A stretch of 64,000 bases of DNA from Bolinopsis microptera (GCF_026151205.1 NC_087074.1:6200001-6264000); one strand, 5' to 3'; counted from the stretch's first letter, positions 1 to 11,500 are shown. Numbers and translations are program-made. Notes: generated from the letters alone by a model not told the origin.

Positions 1-241
1 GTTAGAAACAGATTTAAAAGTGCGTTAAAAAAATTCGTACGTAAAGTGTGTTCGGTTTTAAAAGTGTGTTTAGTGCGCACGAACCAACTGTGAGTTTCAC
101 AAATATATATCAGGCAGAACCCCTCTTAGATGTGCCACGTATGAAATCATAGGTTTTTGAAGTGCAAATGGAAAGGGATTGTATGCTTTTATTGTATTTA
201 TATTCACGATTTGTATTTTTGTTATATCAAAAGAAGGCTGA
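1..241. other. Flanking sequence with no gene seen
   Basis: AT-rich sequence outside the foldback element. It ends in GGCTGA at 236-241, which is repeated at 6714-6719 and is read as the left target-site duplication. No exon or RNA gene is visible. Confidence 0.5.
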
Positions 242-880
242 AGTAGAAGGGAATGTATGAAGGCCAGCCATCAAGTAGCCCCCAGCCACTCACAGCACGC
301 CCTCAGGTCACGTGACAGCACGTCACGTGACAGATCACATGTCATGTAACCACGTGACAAGCTCGTCAATCAAATGTCAAGGTCACGTGACAAGATAATT
401 GACCAATGAGGAGCCAGAACTTCATGATGAATCAATCAATAATCCCGACTAAAGAATCTAAAGTCTGATTAAACGGTTGCCAAGCAGATTCCTGTTATTT
501 GATCACTGGTTACGTGTTCAACTTTAGCATCACTTGACATGAATGTTATTTGAACCTCGAGATCACGTGACAAGAGTCACTTGATTACCCGTCAGAACGT
601 CATGATGAATAAATCAATAATCCTGTCTAAAGGATCTAAAGTCTGATTAAACGGCTACCAAGCAGGCTCCTGTTACTTGATTACTGGTCAAATGATTCTT
701 TACGATTTACCCCGGTCCAGTCACCACTCCAAATAAGCAGAGGGTGACATAACGAAATGTGGTGTAGGGTTACCATCACTCGACCTCCTGGAAATTACAA
801 GTCTTATCATCAATTTTCTGACATTTAAGCAATAGCTACAGTATCTGAACCACATTTTCACCCTTTAAGATATAACAACT

Positions 881-955
881 GTTAGGTAGCCTAGTGGTTA
901 GAACATCCGTCTTCTGCACAAAAGGTTCAGGGTTCAAAGTCGAGTCTAGGGAGTA
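881..955 (+). other. tRNA-derived (SINE-like) pol III promoter segment, left arm
   Basis: TAGCCTAGTGG matches the tRNA A-box consensus. About 40 bp downstream, GGTTCAAAGTC is close to a B box. The segment does not fold as a full tRNA with a paired acceptor stem, so it is read as a SINE head or tRNA pseudogene inside the arm. The mirror copy lies in the right arm. Confidence 0.5.
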
Positions 956-1176
956 GCTAAGGCTCCATACCATTCACTATTATTAACTATTAAATTTTCT
1001 TGTTATAAATTTGATAAATTTCGAGAGACAAATAAAACTACCGTTTAATTGATAATTTGTTGTTGTCAACATTATAATCATAAATTGAAATCATCAAGAG
1101 TAAGATTGGGTACATAAATCATTGTATAACAGTTGCACGTAAATGGGGTTCTAGTACTGGTAGTTAGTTCCACCAA

Positions 1177-1866
1177 CTATTTATTCAGATAAAGTTTGAG
1201 AATCTTATCGACAATATTTGTGTTTTCGTTCATTAGTTTGTTTACATCAGATAGACTTGTAGTGGTGATAACTGCATCCAATAGAGATCGTTCTTCCAAG
1301 CTTAAAATATCTGTTAGGTCTTTTCCGCTGTCAATTAAACGCTGCTTCAAGACAACAAACAATTCGGTTTTCATCATGTATGAGAATAAAATGTCAAAAC
1401 ATTTATTTTGCTCTTTACACAATTTACTTTGTAACAGGACGTCTAGAGATTTAAGTAAACTCGATATCTTTTTACTGTTTGGTTGTTTGATTGGTACTCC
1501 TTTCCGCTTGCCTACGTGTTGCCAGTCAGTATCAGATTCTAACTCTTTAGCACTATATTCTTTGTTGGACTCATCATCGCTACTTGTTACACCACTAAAT
1601 TCATCATCACCACTACCTGGTACATCAGAGTTAGAACCACCTTGCTGAGATTCTTCAGAAACTATTGTATCAGCATCTGAATATACAGAATCCGGACCCT
1701 CCATTTTGACATCAGTCACATCTGAGTTAGCTTTTGACAGCGGCTGTAGAATTGCAGAACTTTCATCTGACTCTCGGTTCTCTCGATGATACCTACTAAT
1801 GTGTGAGGACAGACTATATTTATTGGCAAAAGACTTGTCACAGAATGAGCAGGTTACAGAATTCAT
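1177..1866 (-). CDS. C2H2 zinc-finger protein of the foldback element, left copy
   Basis: An intact 229-codon ORF. A single C2H2 finger lies near the N terminus: C6-x2-C9-x12-H22-x4-H27, with F13 and L19 in the usual hydrophobic positions. Residues ~33-110 are acidic and serine-rich (low complexity, probably disordered). A basic KRKG stretch near 119-122 could be a nuclear localisation signal. The C-terminal ~90 residues look helical and leucine-rich. I do not recognise the full-length family. The role is probably DNA binding, perhaps of the element's own ends (inference). It reads outward from the spacer. The second copy sits in the other arm, and both copies being open over 229 codons suggests either recent duplication or selection. 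No splice sites are needed. Confidence 0.6.
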   Translation of the reverse strand: MNSVTCSFCDKSFANKYSLSSHISRYHRENRESDESSAILQPLSKANSDVTDVKMEGPDSVYSDADTIVSEESQQGGSNSDVPGSGDDEFSGVTSSDDESNKEYSAKELESDTDWQHVGKRKGVPIKQPNSKKISSLLKSLDVLLQSKLCKEQNKCFDILFSYMMKTELFVVLKQRLIDSGKDLTDILSLEERSLLDAVITTTSLSDVNKLMNENTNIVDKILKLYLNK

Positions 1867-1914
1867 AACTGCAGTACAAACGTTTTATAATGCTATGCAA
1901 CAACCATTATATAG

Positions 1915-2215
1915 CAATAATCGCATAAAATCGCAAATAATCGCAAAATAATCGCATATAATCGCATATATTAGCATGTAATTGCAAATAATAGCATAAA
2001 ATTGCAAATAATCGCATATAATTGCAAAATAATTGCATAAAATAGCATATAATAGCATATAATCGCATATAATCGCATATAATAGCATATAATAATAGCA
2101 TATAATCGCATCTAATCATATATAATCACGTATATTATCTCTTAAAATCACATTTTATTATTTATACTCGCAAATAATTGCATATAATTGCAAATAATCG
2201 CATATAGTAGCAGGG
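1915..2215. repeat. TATATGCG/TATATGCT short degenerate repeats, left arm
   Basis: Irregular repeats of about 8-11 bp with the core ATAATMGCATAT. The mirrored block is at ~4740-5045. These produce spurious tyrosine/cysteine/isoleucine-rich ORFs and are not coding. Confidence 0.7.
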
Positions 2216-2767
2216 AGAATATAATCCAACTTATACATTCAACATATTAAAGATCTTTTCAAAGATTTATTTTCATGCTGATTGCCAAGCATCATCCTGG
2301 AGATGAAACTGTAACTCTTGAGTCTACCAAAGACTGCACCCAACATGTAGGAATACTTCCTAGTGGGGACATTAAAGAACCACACCAGACAGGACAAGGA
2401 GATCATGGTGAATTCTACGTCAACTAGCCAGACGGAGATCATCTTCGAGATCTATCACTTTCTGGATTATCATTCATAACCAGTAGTCAGCGCACCATTG
2501 ATTTCTGCTTTCAAATGATAACTGCTAATACTCTTGTCGATTTTAATGCACAGAAACCAGCATTTGACCGGGACCGGGACCGGGAATAGCTCAAAATTGT
2601 CAATCCCGGTACCGGGATTCCCAGTACCGGGAATCCCGGTCGATTACTGGTGCATGCAACTGGCCAGGTTTAGGTATCAGGTGATTTTTCCTGCAATTTG
2701 GTAGTTGTGAAACATCACCTTGGATTTCTGTTGTCACAAAACGTACCTTTTTAGACCTTTTCTCAAA

Positions 2768-3440
2768 GCATATAATAGCATATAATAGCATATAATAGCA
2801 TATAATAGCATATAATAGCATATAATAGCATATAATAGCATATAATAGCATATAATAGCATATAATAGCATATAATCGCATATAATCGCATGTAATATCA
2901 TTCAATAATAGCATATAATATCATATAATATCATATAATACTAAATGAATACTGAATGGATACTGAATGAATACTGAATGAATACTGAATGAATACTGAA
3001 TGAATACTGAATGAATACTGAATGAATACTGAATGAATACTGAATGAATACTGAATGAATACTGAAAATAATCGCAAATAATAGCATATAATATCATATA
3101 ATATCATATAATAGCATATAATAGCATATAATAGCATATAATAGCATATAATTGCATATAAGGGATATAATAGCATATAATAATAACATACAATCGCATT
3201 CGGTAGACTCAAGATTCAAGAATTACAGTTCAATCGCCAGCATATAATTGCATATAATAGCATATAATATCATATAATCGCATATAATAGCATTATATAA
3301 TATCATATAATCGCATATGATAGCTTATAATAGCATATAATAGCATATATAATCGCATTCGGTAGACTCAAGAGTTATAGTTCCATCTCCAACATATATT
3401 CATATAATCGCATATAATAGCATATAATATTTTATAATCG
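2768..3440. repeat. 10-bp and 11-bp microsatellites around the spacer edge
   Basis: An exact 10-bp repeat TATAATAGCA runs from ~2770. An 11-bp repeat of type AATGAATACTG occupies ~2945-3065, followed by more TATAATAGCA-type units to ~3430. Two fragments containing CGGTAGACTCAAGA (~3197 and ~3359) match a piece of the arms (~4627), so the spacer contains shuffled arm segments. Confidence 0.7.
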
Positions 3441-3500
3441 CATTTAAATGAATACCAATGGTCGTTACGTTTAAATAGATAAAATTAAATGTTTTAAAAG

Positions 3501-3604
3501 AGCGATCCATCTGGAGAAGTAGGCTAGGCGGGATTTGAACCCGCATTGTCCTGCATAGGAAAGTTGCCGTTAACTCACTAACCTGAGGCTCCAGATGGAC
3601 CGCT
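3501..3604 (-). ncRNA. tRNA-like sequence with a long closing stem
   Basis: On the minus strand GGTTCAAATCC is a perfect B box within a CGGG/CCCG T-arm. An A-box-like stretch lies 5' of it. The ends AGCGATCCATCTGGAG and its near-perfect complement (1 mismatch in 16) close the unit, longer than a 7-bp acceptor stem. The anticodon arm is not canonical, so I read it as a tRNA-derived hairpin or pseudogene rather than a working tRNA. Confidence 0.45.
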
Positions 3605-3766
3605 GTTAAAATAAAAATATGAACATGTTTAACAAGATCGTTACGAATATCACGTGACGGATGCTATTATAACGTACTTGCTTCTTATTGGTCAATTAAC
3701 TTGTCACGTAACCTTGACATTTCATTTACGAGCTTGTCAGTTTAAAATAATACATTATAGTTATAA

Positions 3767-3861
3767 ATGGCTATGTGGCACAGTTCGTTAGTCTGCCTGC
3801 TTGTGAAATGTCTCGCATTCACAGGGTCCCGGGTTCGATTCCCGTCTGTGCCACTAGCTAT
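3767..3861 (+). ncRNA. Second tRNA-like sequence in the foldback spacer
   Basis: It contains an A box close to consensus (TGGCACAGTTCG), a D-arm GGCA/TGCC, a perfect T-arm CGGG-TTCGATT-CCCG, and GGCACAG paired with CTGTGCC. The pairing extends outward to ~16 bp, as in the sequence at 3501-3604. The anticodon region forms a bulged stem with no 7-nt loop, so no isotype is assigned. Likely a tRNA-derived SINE head or pseudogene. Confidence 0.45.
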
Positions 3862-5088
3862 GGGGAGAGCATCTGAATTTTCCAAGAATCTATTCATGTG
3901 GAGTGTGGCACACCACAACAAAGGTGCATTCTTCCTAGATCAAGAGAACCGTGAGGAGTATGATATGAGGTGATGTTGTATTGAGTTACATTGTCGGGGG
4001 GTCAATTATCGGGGGGTCAATTGTCGGGGGGGGGACAATTTTCACCTACCCAATGGATTATATATGTGATCGAATGATATTACATGCGATTATATGCGAT
4101 TATATGCTATTATATGCTATTATATGCTATAATATGCTATTATATGCTATTATATGCGATTATATGCTATTATATGCTATTATATGCTTTGAGAAAAGGT
4201 CTAAAAAGGTACGTTTTGTGACAACAGAAATCCAAGGTGATGTTTCACAACTACCAAATTGCAGGAAAAATCACCTGATACCTAAACCTGGCCAGTTGCA
4301 TGCACCAGTAATCGACCGGGATTCCCGGTACTGGGAATCCCGGTACCGGGATTGACAATTTTGAGCTATTCCCGGTCCCGGTCCCGGTCAAATGCTGGTT
4401 TCTGTGCATTAAAATCGACAAGAGTATTAGCAGTTATCATTTGAAAGCAGAAATCAATGGTGCGCTGACTACTGGTTATGAATGATAATCCAGAAAGTGA
4501 TAGATCTCGAAGATGATCTCCGTCTGGCTAGTTGACGTAGAATTCACCATGATCTCCTTGTCCTGTCTGGTGTGGTTCTTTAATGTCCCCACTAGGAAGT
4601 ATTCCTACATGTTGGGTGCAGTCTTTGGTAGACTCAAGAGTTACAGTTTCATCTCCAGGATGATGCTTGGCAATCAGCATGAAAATAAATCTTTGAAAAG
4701 ATCTTTAATATGTTGAATGTATAAGTTGGATTATATTCTCCCTGCTACTATATGCGATTATTTGCAATTATATGCAATTATTTGCGAGTATAAATAATAA
4801 AATGTGATTTTAAGAGATAATATACGTGATTATATATGATTAGATGCGATTATATGCTATTATTATATGCTATTATATGCGATTATATGCGATTATATGC
4901 TATTATATGCTATTTTATGCAATTATTTTGCAATTATATGCGATTATTTGCAATTTTATGCTATTATTTGCAATTACATGCTAATATATGCGATTATATG
5001 CGATTATTTTGCGATTATTTGCGATTTTATGCGATTATTGCTATATAATGGTTGTTGCATAGCATTATAAAACGTTTGTACTGCAGTT

Positions 5089-5778
5089 ATGAATTCTGTA
5101 ACCTGCTCATTCTGTGACAAGTCTTTTGCCAATAAATATAGTCTGTCCTCACACATTAGTAGGTATCATCGAGAGAACCGAGAGTCAGATGAAAGTTCTG
5201 CAATTCTACAGCCGCTGTCAAAAGCTAACTCAGATGTGACTGATGTCAAAATGGAGGGTCCGGATTCTGTATATTCAGATGCTGATACAATAGTTTCTGA
5301 AGAATCTCAGCAATGTGGTTCTAACTCTGATGTACCAGGTAGTGGTGATGATGAATTTAGTGGTGTAACAAGTAGCGATGATGAGTCCAACAAAGAATAT
5401 AGTGCTAAAGAGTTAGAATCTGATACTGACTGGCAACACGTAGGCAAGCGGAAAGGAGTACCAATCAAACAACCAAACAGTAAAAAGATATCGAGTTTAC
5501 TTAAATCTCTAGACGTCCTGTTACAAAGTAAATTGTGTAAAGAGCAAAATAAATGTTTTGACATTTTATTCTCATACATGATGAAAACCGAATTGTTTGT
5601 TGTCTTGAAGCAGCGTTTAATTGACAGCGGAAAAGACCTAACAGATATTTTAAGTTTGGAAGAACGATCTCTATTGGATGCAGTTATCACCACTACAAGT
5701 CTATCTGATGTAAACAAACTAATGAACGAAAACACAAATATTGTCGATAAGATTCTCAAACTTTATCTGAATAAATAG
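5089..5778 (+). CDS. C2H2 zinc-finger protein of the foldback element, right copy
   Basis: Same 229-codon ORF as the left-arm copy, in inverted orientation, also intact. The clear coding difference is within the acidic serine-rich region, where QQGGSN in the left copy is QQCGSN here. The finger residues (Cys6, Cys9, His22, His27) are unchanged. Start context: the ATG follows AT-rich short repeats of TATATGC type and a TTATAAAA stretch about 20 bp upstream, which could serve as a TATA-like promoter (inference). No polyadenylation signal was identified close behind the stop. Confidence 0.6.
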   Translation: MNSVTCSFCDKSFANKYSLSSHISRYHRENRESDESSAILQPLSKANSDVTDVKMEGPDSVYSDADTIVSEESQQCGSNSDVPGSGDDEFSGVTSSDDESNKEYSAKELESDTDWQHVGKRKGVPIKQPNSKKISSLLKSLDVLLQSKLCKEQNKCFDILFSYMMKTELFVVLKQRLIDSGKDLTDILSLEERSLLDAVITTTSLSDVNKLMNENTNIVDKILKLYLNK

Positions 5779-5999
5779 TTGGTGGAACTAACTACCAGTA
5801 CTAGAACCCCATTAACGTGCAACTGTTATACAATGATTTATGTACCCAATCTTACTCTTGATGATTTCAATTTATGATTATAATGTTGACAACAACAAAT
5901 TATCAATTAAACGGTAGTTTTATTTGTCTCTCGAAATTTATCAAATTTATAACAAGAAAATTTAATAGTTAATAATAGTGAATGGTATGGAGCCTTAGC

Positions 6000-6074
6000 T
6001 ACTCCCTAGACTCGACTTTGAACCCTGAACCTTTTGTGCAGAAGACGGATGTTCTAACCACTAGGCTACCTAAC
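6000..6074 (-). other. tRNA-derived (SINE-like) pol III promoter segment, right arm
   Basis: Reverse-complement copy of the A/B-box segment at 881-955, carried in the opposite arm. Confidence 0.5.
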
Positions 6075-6791
6075 AGTTGTTATATCTTAAAGGGTGAAAA
6101 TGTGGTTCAGATACTGTAGCTATTGCTTAAATGTCAGAAAATTGATGATAAGACTTGTAATTTCCAGGAGGTCGAGTGATGGTAACCCTACACCACATTT
6201 CGTTATGTCACCCTCTGCTTATTTGGAGTGGTGACTGGACCGGGGTAAATCGTAAAGAATCATTTGACCAGTAATCAAGTAACAGGAGCCTGCTTGGTAG
6301 CCGTTTAATCAGACTTTAGATCCTTTAGACAGGATTATTGATTTATTCATCATGACGTTCTGACGGGTAATCAAGTGACTCTTGTCACGTGATCTCGAGG
6401 TTCAAATAACATTCATGTCAAGTGATGCTAAAGTTGAACACGTAACCAGTGATCAAATAACAGGAATCTGCTTGGCAACCGTTTAATCAGACTTTAGATT
6501 CTTTAGTCGGGATTATTGATTGATTCATCATGAAGTTCTGGCTCCTCATTGGTCAATTATCTTGTCACGTGACCTTGACATTTGATTGACGAGCTTGTCA
6601 CGTGGTTACATGACATGTGATCTGTCACGTGACGTGCTGTCACGTGACCTGAGGGCGTGCTGTGAGTGGCTGGGGGCTACTTGATGGCTGGCCTTCATAC
6701 ATTCCCTTCTACTGGCTGATGACCAAATCAGGTAATTATCAAATTTACCTTCTTCTGTCAACTCATTTCACATTTTGGGGATGGGTGTGAG

Positions 6792-7631
6792 CAGTGGTCG
6801 ACCGGGGCCCCGGCCCCTGCCCCGGCCAAAATCACAACCACCGGACCTTCCCGGCCCCAGCCAAAATTTGGCAATTCGCCGGGGGTAAACCCCGGCCAAT
6901 AAATTTACCCCCGGCCCCGGCCAAAAACCATGCATTTACCGGGGGCACAGCCGGGGATTTCATGAATGGTAATTACGAGATTTCAAAGCTGAAACAACTT
7001 TGAAAAAAAAGTTACTACGGTTAGTAACATAAAAACCGTGGTTCTTCCTCAGTATCAGACTTTTCAATTATAATTTTTTGTATAATCGTCTCCGAGAAAT
7101 TTGCGATAAAACATACGTAGAAATTAAAAAGTGAAAATACTGCACTGCAGCTAAATTGTAAATGTTGCAGTGTGCAAACATGAAAGAAAGTCTTGAACTT
7201 TATGGTAAATTTTTGTGAATCGGGCCATATTTGGATGTGGGGATTACTTTTAAATCCCGAGGTCTAGATAAAGTATCAGCTGAGGGTTATCCTGAGGGTT
7301 ATCCTCAGTTCCGAGTTGAGGATTAGAAATTAAGTATGACCTGAGGATTATCCTGAGCTGGTACACAGCACGAAGTAACCGTTTAATCCTCAAGTCGGTT
7401 AGGATAAGCCGCTTCCGAGTTTAATCCTTCCCGATTGCATCACACCAGCCTAAATTATTATAAAATTCATGTTTCAATTTCTGACTACAGTTTGGTAAAC
7501 TACCCCTGGCCCCGGCCCCGGCAAAATGGAATATTTCCCGGCCCCGGCCACGGCCAATTCTCAGTGGCCAGCCCCCGGCTACATTGGGGCTCCCCGGCCC
7601 CGGTCAGAATCCTGCCCCCGGTCGACCACTG
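6792..7631. mobile_element. hAT-type non-autonomous element
   Basis: The termini are CAGTGGTCGACCGGGG at the left and CCCCGGTCGACCACTG at the right. They are flanked by an exact 8-bp duplication, GGTGTGAG (6784-6791 and 7632-7639). CAGTGG-type ends and an 8-bp duplication are characteristic of hAT transposons. The terminal ~150 bp on each side are rich in CCCCGGCC runs, unlike the AT-rich centre. No transposase is encoded; short ORFs crossing the GC-rich ends are not coding. Confidence 0.88.
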
Positions 7632-7639
7632 GGTGTGAG

Positions 7640-8513
7640 CTGATATATTGTCTAATATAACGTGTACGACGAACGTGTCTAATATAACGTGTACAACGTA
7701 CGTGTCTAATATAACGTGTATGTGTCATTGGTCTCATTGACCTACTTCATAGCTACGAAGGCGAGGCGGATCTAACTTTATACTGACTCCATTATTGTCT
7801 CTGTGAACAGACCGACAAACGGTATACTTGTTAAATAGGGCAACTATTTGATAACAAGAACGGCCTCACAAGTTAAAAATGAGGGACAATGATGGGCGAA
7901 TAACGAAGGGCCTGCATAATATTGTTACACAATGGAACAAACTAACAATGAGGAATGTCGGAATAAGCATCTTCGTCAAGACACCACTCCTGAAAATAGT
8001 TCCTTTAAATAAGAACAAAGTGTCACACCTCCATTGTTGTGTTTTTTGTAAAGATATCATTTGTAAAGACACATTGTTGAGACCCTTGTTATAAGTTTAA
8101 AGCTTGCCCCGAAGAGCCATATTCATTCTGTAGACATGGGTTTTATTGTACTTGGACTTCAGTTCCTTTGATGCAGTAAAATATCGGCTCCATCGCGCGG
8201 TGATAAGATTTTTTGGGTTCTGTTTAGGAGTTTACAACTTATATTACAACATCAATGTTTATCCTCAAGTTACCCTTTAGATTATCATAAATTCACATTT
8301 GAGATATTACCATCTTGTACTGTCACCAAACTACAGAATTCAACTCATTATCCAGCTAGCCACAATATTTTGAAAAGTCCGTCTTATCTCGGGATTTATT
8401 GGCCGGACGTAATTTTCAATTCCCCATTCCATATTTTTTTAAGTAATCCTTACCTCTAAATTCGTCATAGTCACGGATATTCGCGTTGGGAACCCCCTTA
8501 GTTAAGATTTAAG
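7640..8513. other. Intergenic region upstream of the DD3-3-like gene
   Basis: About 7655-7725 holds three copies of a ~31-bp repeat with the core TCTAATATAACGTGTA. The remainder has no coding exon that I can support. The DD3-3 promoter should lie here, but no clear TATA box or initiator stands out. Confidence 0.5.
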
Positions 8514-11500
8514 ATGCGGATATTTGTCGTGACAATAATTCTCGCGTTGAGTAGTCTCGTCGTTACTGATGTTTACATGCAGAACCCTCGAGGATCCAAT
8601 AACCGGTGAGTAACACTGTTTTACAGAAACATAGTATGTCTTTAATTCATAGTTTATAGTTAATAATAGTTAATTCTTTAATTCATCAGCATGTGTTATC
8701 CGCAACAGTTATCAGCCAGTGACACCACAAATAATCATTTGGCTGATGATACAAAGTATAGATATATATCCTCATTTAATGAACTTCTAAACTGAAGATA
8801 GTTTCACTTTTCCCGATGGAATATCATAATAGTATATCAAAATGGAAACTGCAGTGTCCTTAGACTTTTGTATCGTCTAGTTTTAAAATTTAAAAACATG
8901 TCCCCACCAGGTTGAACGAGAAGACATCAAACAGGGAGAATGCCAACAGGCTGTTCGACTCACAGAACAACAACAAGGGCGGTTACAACACTGGAGATAG
9001 ACTGGCCAGTAAGGCTGGAGATAATCCACAGAGGATTTATAACATGGTGAGTAAGCTAGACTACAGAGGATTTATAACACGGTGAGTAAGCTAGACTACA
9101 GAGGATTTATCACATGGTGAGTAAGCTAGACTACAGAGGATTTATAACATGGTGAGTAAGCTAGACTACAGAGGATTTATAACACGGTGAGTAAGCTAGA
9201 CTACAGAGGGTTTATCACATGGTGAGTAAGCTAGACTACAGAGGATTTATAACATGGTGAGTAAGCTAGACTACAGAGGATTTATAACATGGTGAGTAAG
9301 CTAGACTACAGAGGATTTATCACATGGTGAGTAAGCTAGACTACAGAGGATTTATCACATGGTGAGTAAGCTAGACTACAGAGGATTTATAACATGGTGA
9401 GTAAGCTAGACTACAGAGGATTTATAACATGGTGAGTAAGCTAGACTACAGAGGATTTATAACATGGTGAGTAAGCTAGACTACAGAGGATTTATCACAT
9501 GGTGAGTAAGCTAGACTACAGAGGATTTATCACATGGTGAGTAAGCTAGACTACAGAGGATTTATAACATGGTGAGTAAGCTAGACTACAGAGGATTTAT
9601 AACATGGTGAGTAAGCTAGACTACAGAGGATTTATAACATGGTGAGTAAGCTAGACTACAGAGGATTTATAACATGGTGAGTAAGCTAGACTACAGAGGA
9701 TTTATAACATGGTGAGTAAGCTAGACTACAGAGGATTTATAACATGGTGAGTAAGCTAGACTACAGAGGATTTATAACATGGTGAGTAAGCTAGACTACA
9801 GAGGATTTATAACATGGTGAGTAAGCTAGACTACAGAGGATTTATAACATGGTGAGTAAGCTAGACTACAGAGGATTTATAACATGGTGAGTAAGCTAGA
9901 CTACAGAGGATTTATAACATGGTGAGTAAGCTAGACTACAGAGGATTTATAACATGGTGAGTAAGCTAGACTACAGAGGATTTATAACATGGTGAGTAAG
10001 CTAGACTACAGAGGATTTATAACATGGTGAGTAAGCTAGACTACAGAGGATTTATAACATGGTGAGTAAGCTAGACTATAGAGGATTTATAACATGGTGA
10101 GTAAGCTAGACTTCAGAGGATTTATAACATGGTGAGTAAGCTAGACTACAGAGGATTTATAACACGGTGAGTAAGCTAGACTACAGAGGATTTATAACAT
10201 GGTGAGTAAGCTAGACTACAGAGGATTTATAACATGGTGAGTAAGCTAGACTATAGAGGATTTATAACATGGTGAGTAAGCTAGACTATAGAGGATTTAT
10301 AACACGGTGAGTAAGCTAGACTATAGAGGATTTATAACATGGTGAGTAAGCTAGACTACAGAGGATTTATAACATGGTGAGTAAGCTAGACTACAGAGGA
10401 TTTATAACACGGTGAGTAAGCTAGACTACAGAGGATTTATAACATGGTGAGTAAGCTAGACCATGGTGAGTTAAGCATTTCCTTTGGTCGGATTTATGGA
10501 AATATTTGAAAACTAAATGATATCCCGACCATTAGGCTGAGTCAACCAAGGAGATTTAAAATAGATGTGTAATACTCTAATAGTGTAGAGACGGAGTCAT
10601 TAGCTCACTTCCTTGACTGAGTTACACTTATATTTTAACCCCGTACTCTCTGCAATATGGTCATATATCTGCAATATCCCAGCAATACTGGTCATATATC
10701 ACAATATCCCAGCAATACTGGTCATATATCACAATATCCCAGCAATTATACTGGTCATATATCACAATATCCCAGAAATACTACGCAAGTGGACCCACCA
10801 CTAAGGAAGGTACCAAACTTATGGTAGAATGGACAAATCAGCATGGTTGTGGGGAGGACCACTCCAAAATGAACTGCAACGTTGTGATACAGTACATGTG
10901 CCAGAGTAATGGTACTGATGAAGATTACCCTGTTAGTAATGGTAGTGACGAGGAGAAAGTTATAAAACGTATTTTCTACCTGCGGGACGGAACCAGCACT
11001 GATACACAGGTTAGTCCAGTATTGACTATTAAAACCAGCACGATAACAGGACGGTAACAGGCCCATATTAGTCCTATTTTAAAACCAGCACGATAACAGG
11101 ACGGTAACAGGCCCATATTGGCCCTATTTTAAAACCAGCACGATAACAGGACGGTAACAGGCCCACATTGGTCCTATTTTAAAACCAGCACGATAACAGG
11201 ACGGCAACAGGCCCATATTGGTCCTATTTGCAACCTCGATCAGGATTACCCGGGATCGTATTTAGGTTGAGACAGGGTCCGTGATTATTGGAGGTTTGGT
11301 TCGTCTTCATACCAAAGGATTTCGACGTTGTTGGTATTACTCAGTTTTACTATTTCATAATATCAAAACCGCAGAAATTCGACGATCCAAGGAAGAAGGA
11401 GTCGGATGATAAATACGATGCCCGAATGTTGAAAAACTACGTAACAAATTCTGATAAGACAGACGGCCTACATGAAACAGTTTATTGGTACGACCAATGC

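Larger units (their letters stand above)
242..2904 (+). repeat. Left inverted arm of the foldback element
   Basis: From the outer end inward the arm has a CACGTGAC-rich block (~300-380 and ~560), a tRNA-like A/B-box segment (881-955), the zinc-finger ORF on the minus strand (1177-1866), TATATGC-type short repeats (~1915-2215), a block containing a palindromic CCGGGA-rich stretch (~2565-2645), and 10-bp repeats (~2768-2880). It matches the right arm in reverse complement with scattered substitutions and different short-repeat lengths. Confidence 0.85.
242..6713. mobile_element. Foldback element with ~2.65-kb terminal inverted repeats
   Basis: The left arm (242-2904) and right arm (4073-6713) are near-identical reverse complements. 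The termini are AGTAGAAGGG at the left and CCCTTCTACT at the right. GGCTGA flanks both ends (236-241 and 6714-6719), a 6-bp target duplication. A 6-bp duplication with 5'-AG termini is known for Polinton/Maverick elements, and long inverted arms are typical of Foldback elements. No polymerase, integrase or capsid gene is visible, so this is a non-autonomous or unknown type. Each arm carries one zinc-finger ORF, so the element has two copies facing outward. The 1.17-kb spacer (2905-4072) holds short repeats and two tRNA-like sequences. The very high arm identity implies recent insertion or arm-to-arm gene conversion. Confidence 0.85.
4073..6713 (-). repeat. Right inverted arm of the foldback element
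   Basis: Reverse complement of the left arm with the same internal order. It is about 20 bp shorter because the short tandem repeats near the spacer differ in copy number. One visible coding difference in the zinc-finger ORF replaces a glycine with a cysteine. Confidence 0.85.

Noticed and set aside
1885-2119. Tyr/Cys/Ile-rich ORFs in the foldback arms
   Set aside because: They are translations of TATATGC-type short repeats; the mirrored copies at 4836-5070 were rejected for the same reason.
3767-3861. Functional tRNA gene
   Set aside because: The anticodon arm has no normal 5-bp stem and 7-nt loop, and pairing extends well beyond the acceptor stem.
6794-7638. Proline/glycine-rich ORFs at ~6794-7003 and 7435-7638
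   Set aside because: They read through the GC-rich terminal repeats of the hAT-type element.
9029-10462. CRISPR array
   Set aside because: Repeats are contiguous with no unique spacers, in a eukaryotic intron, and the unit is an exon-intron junction.
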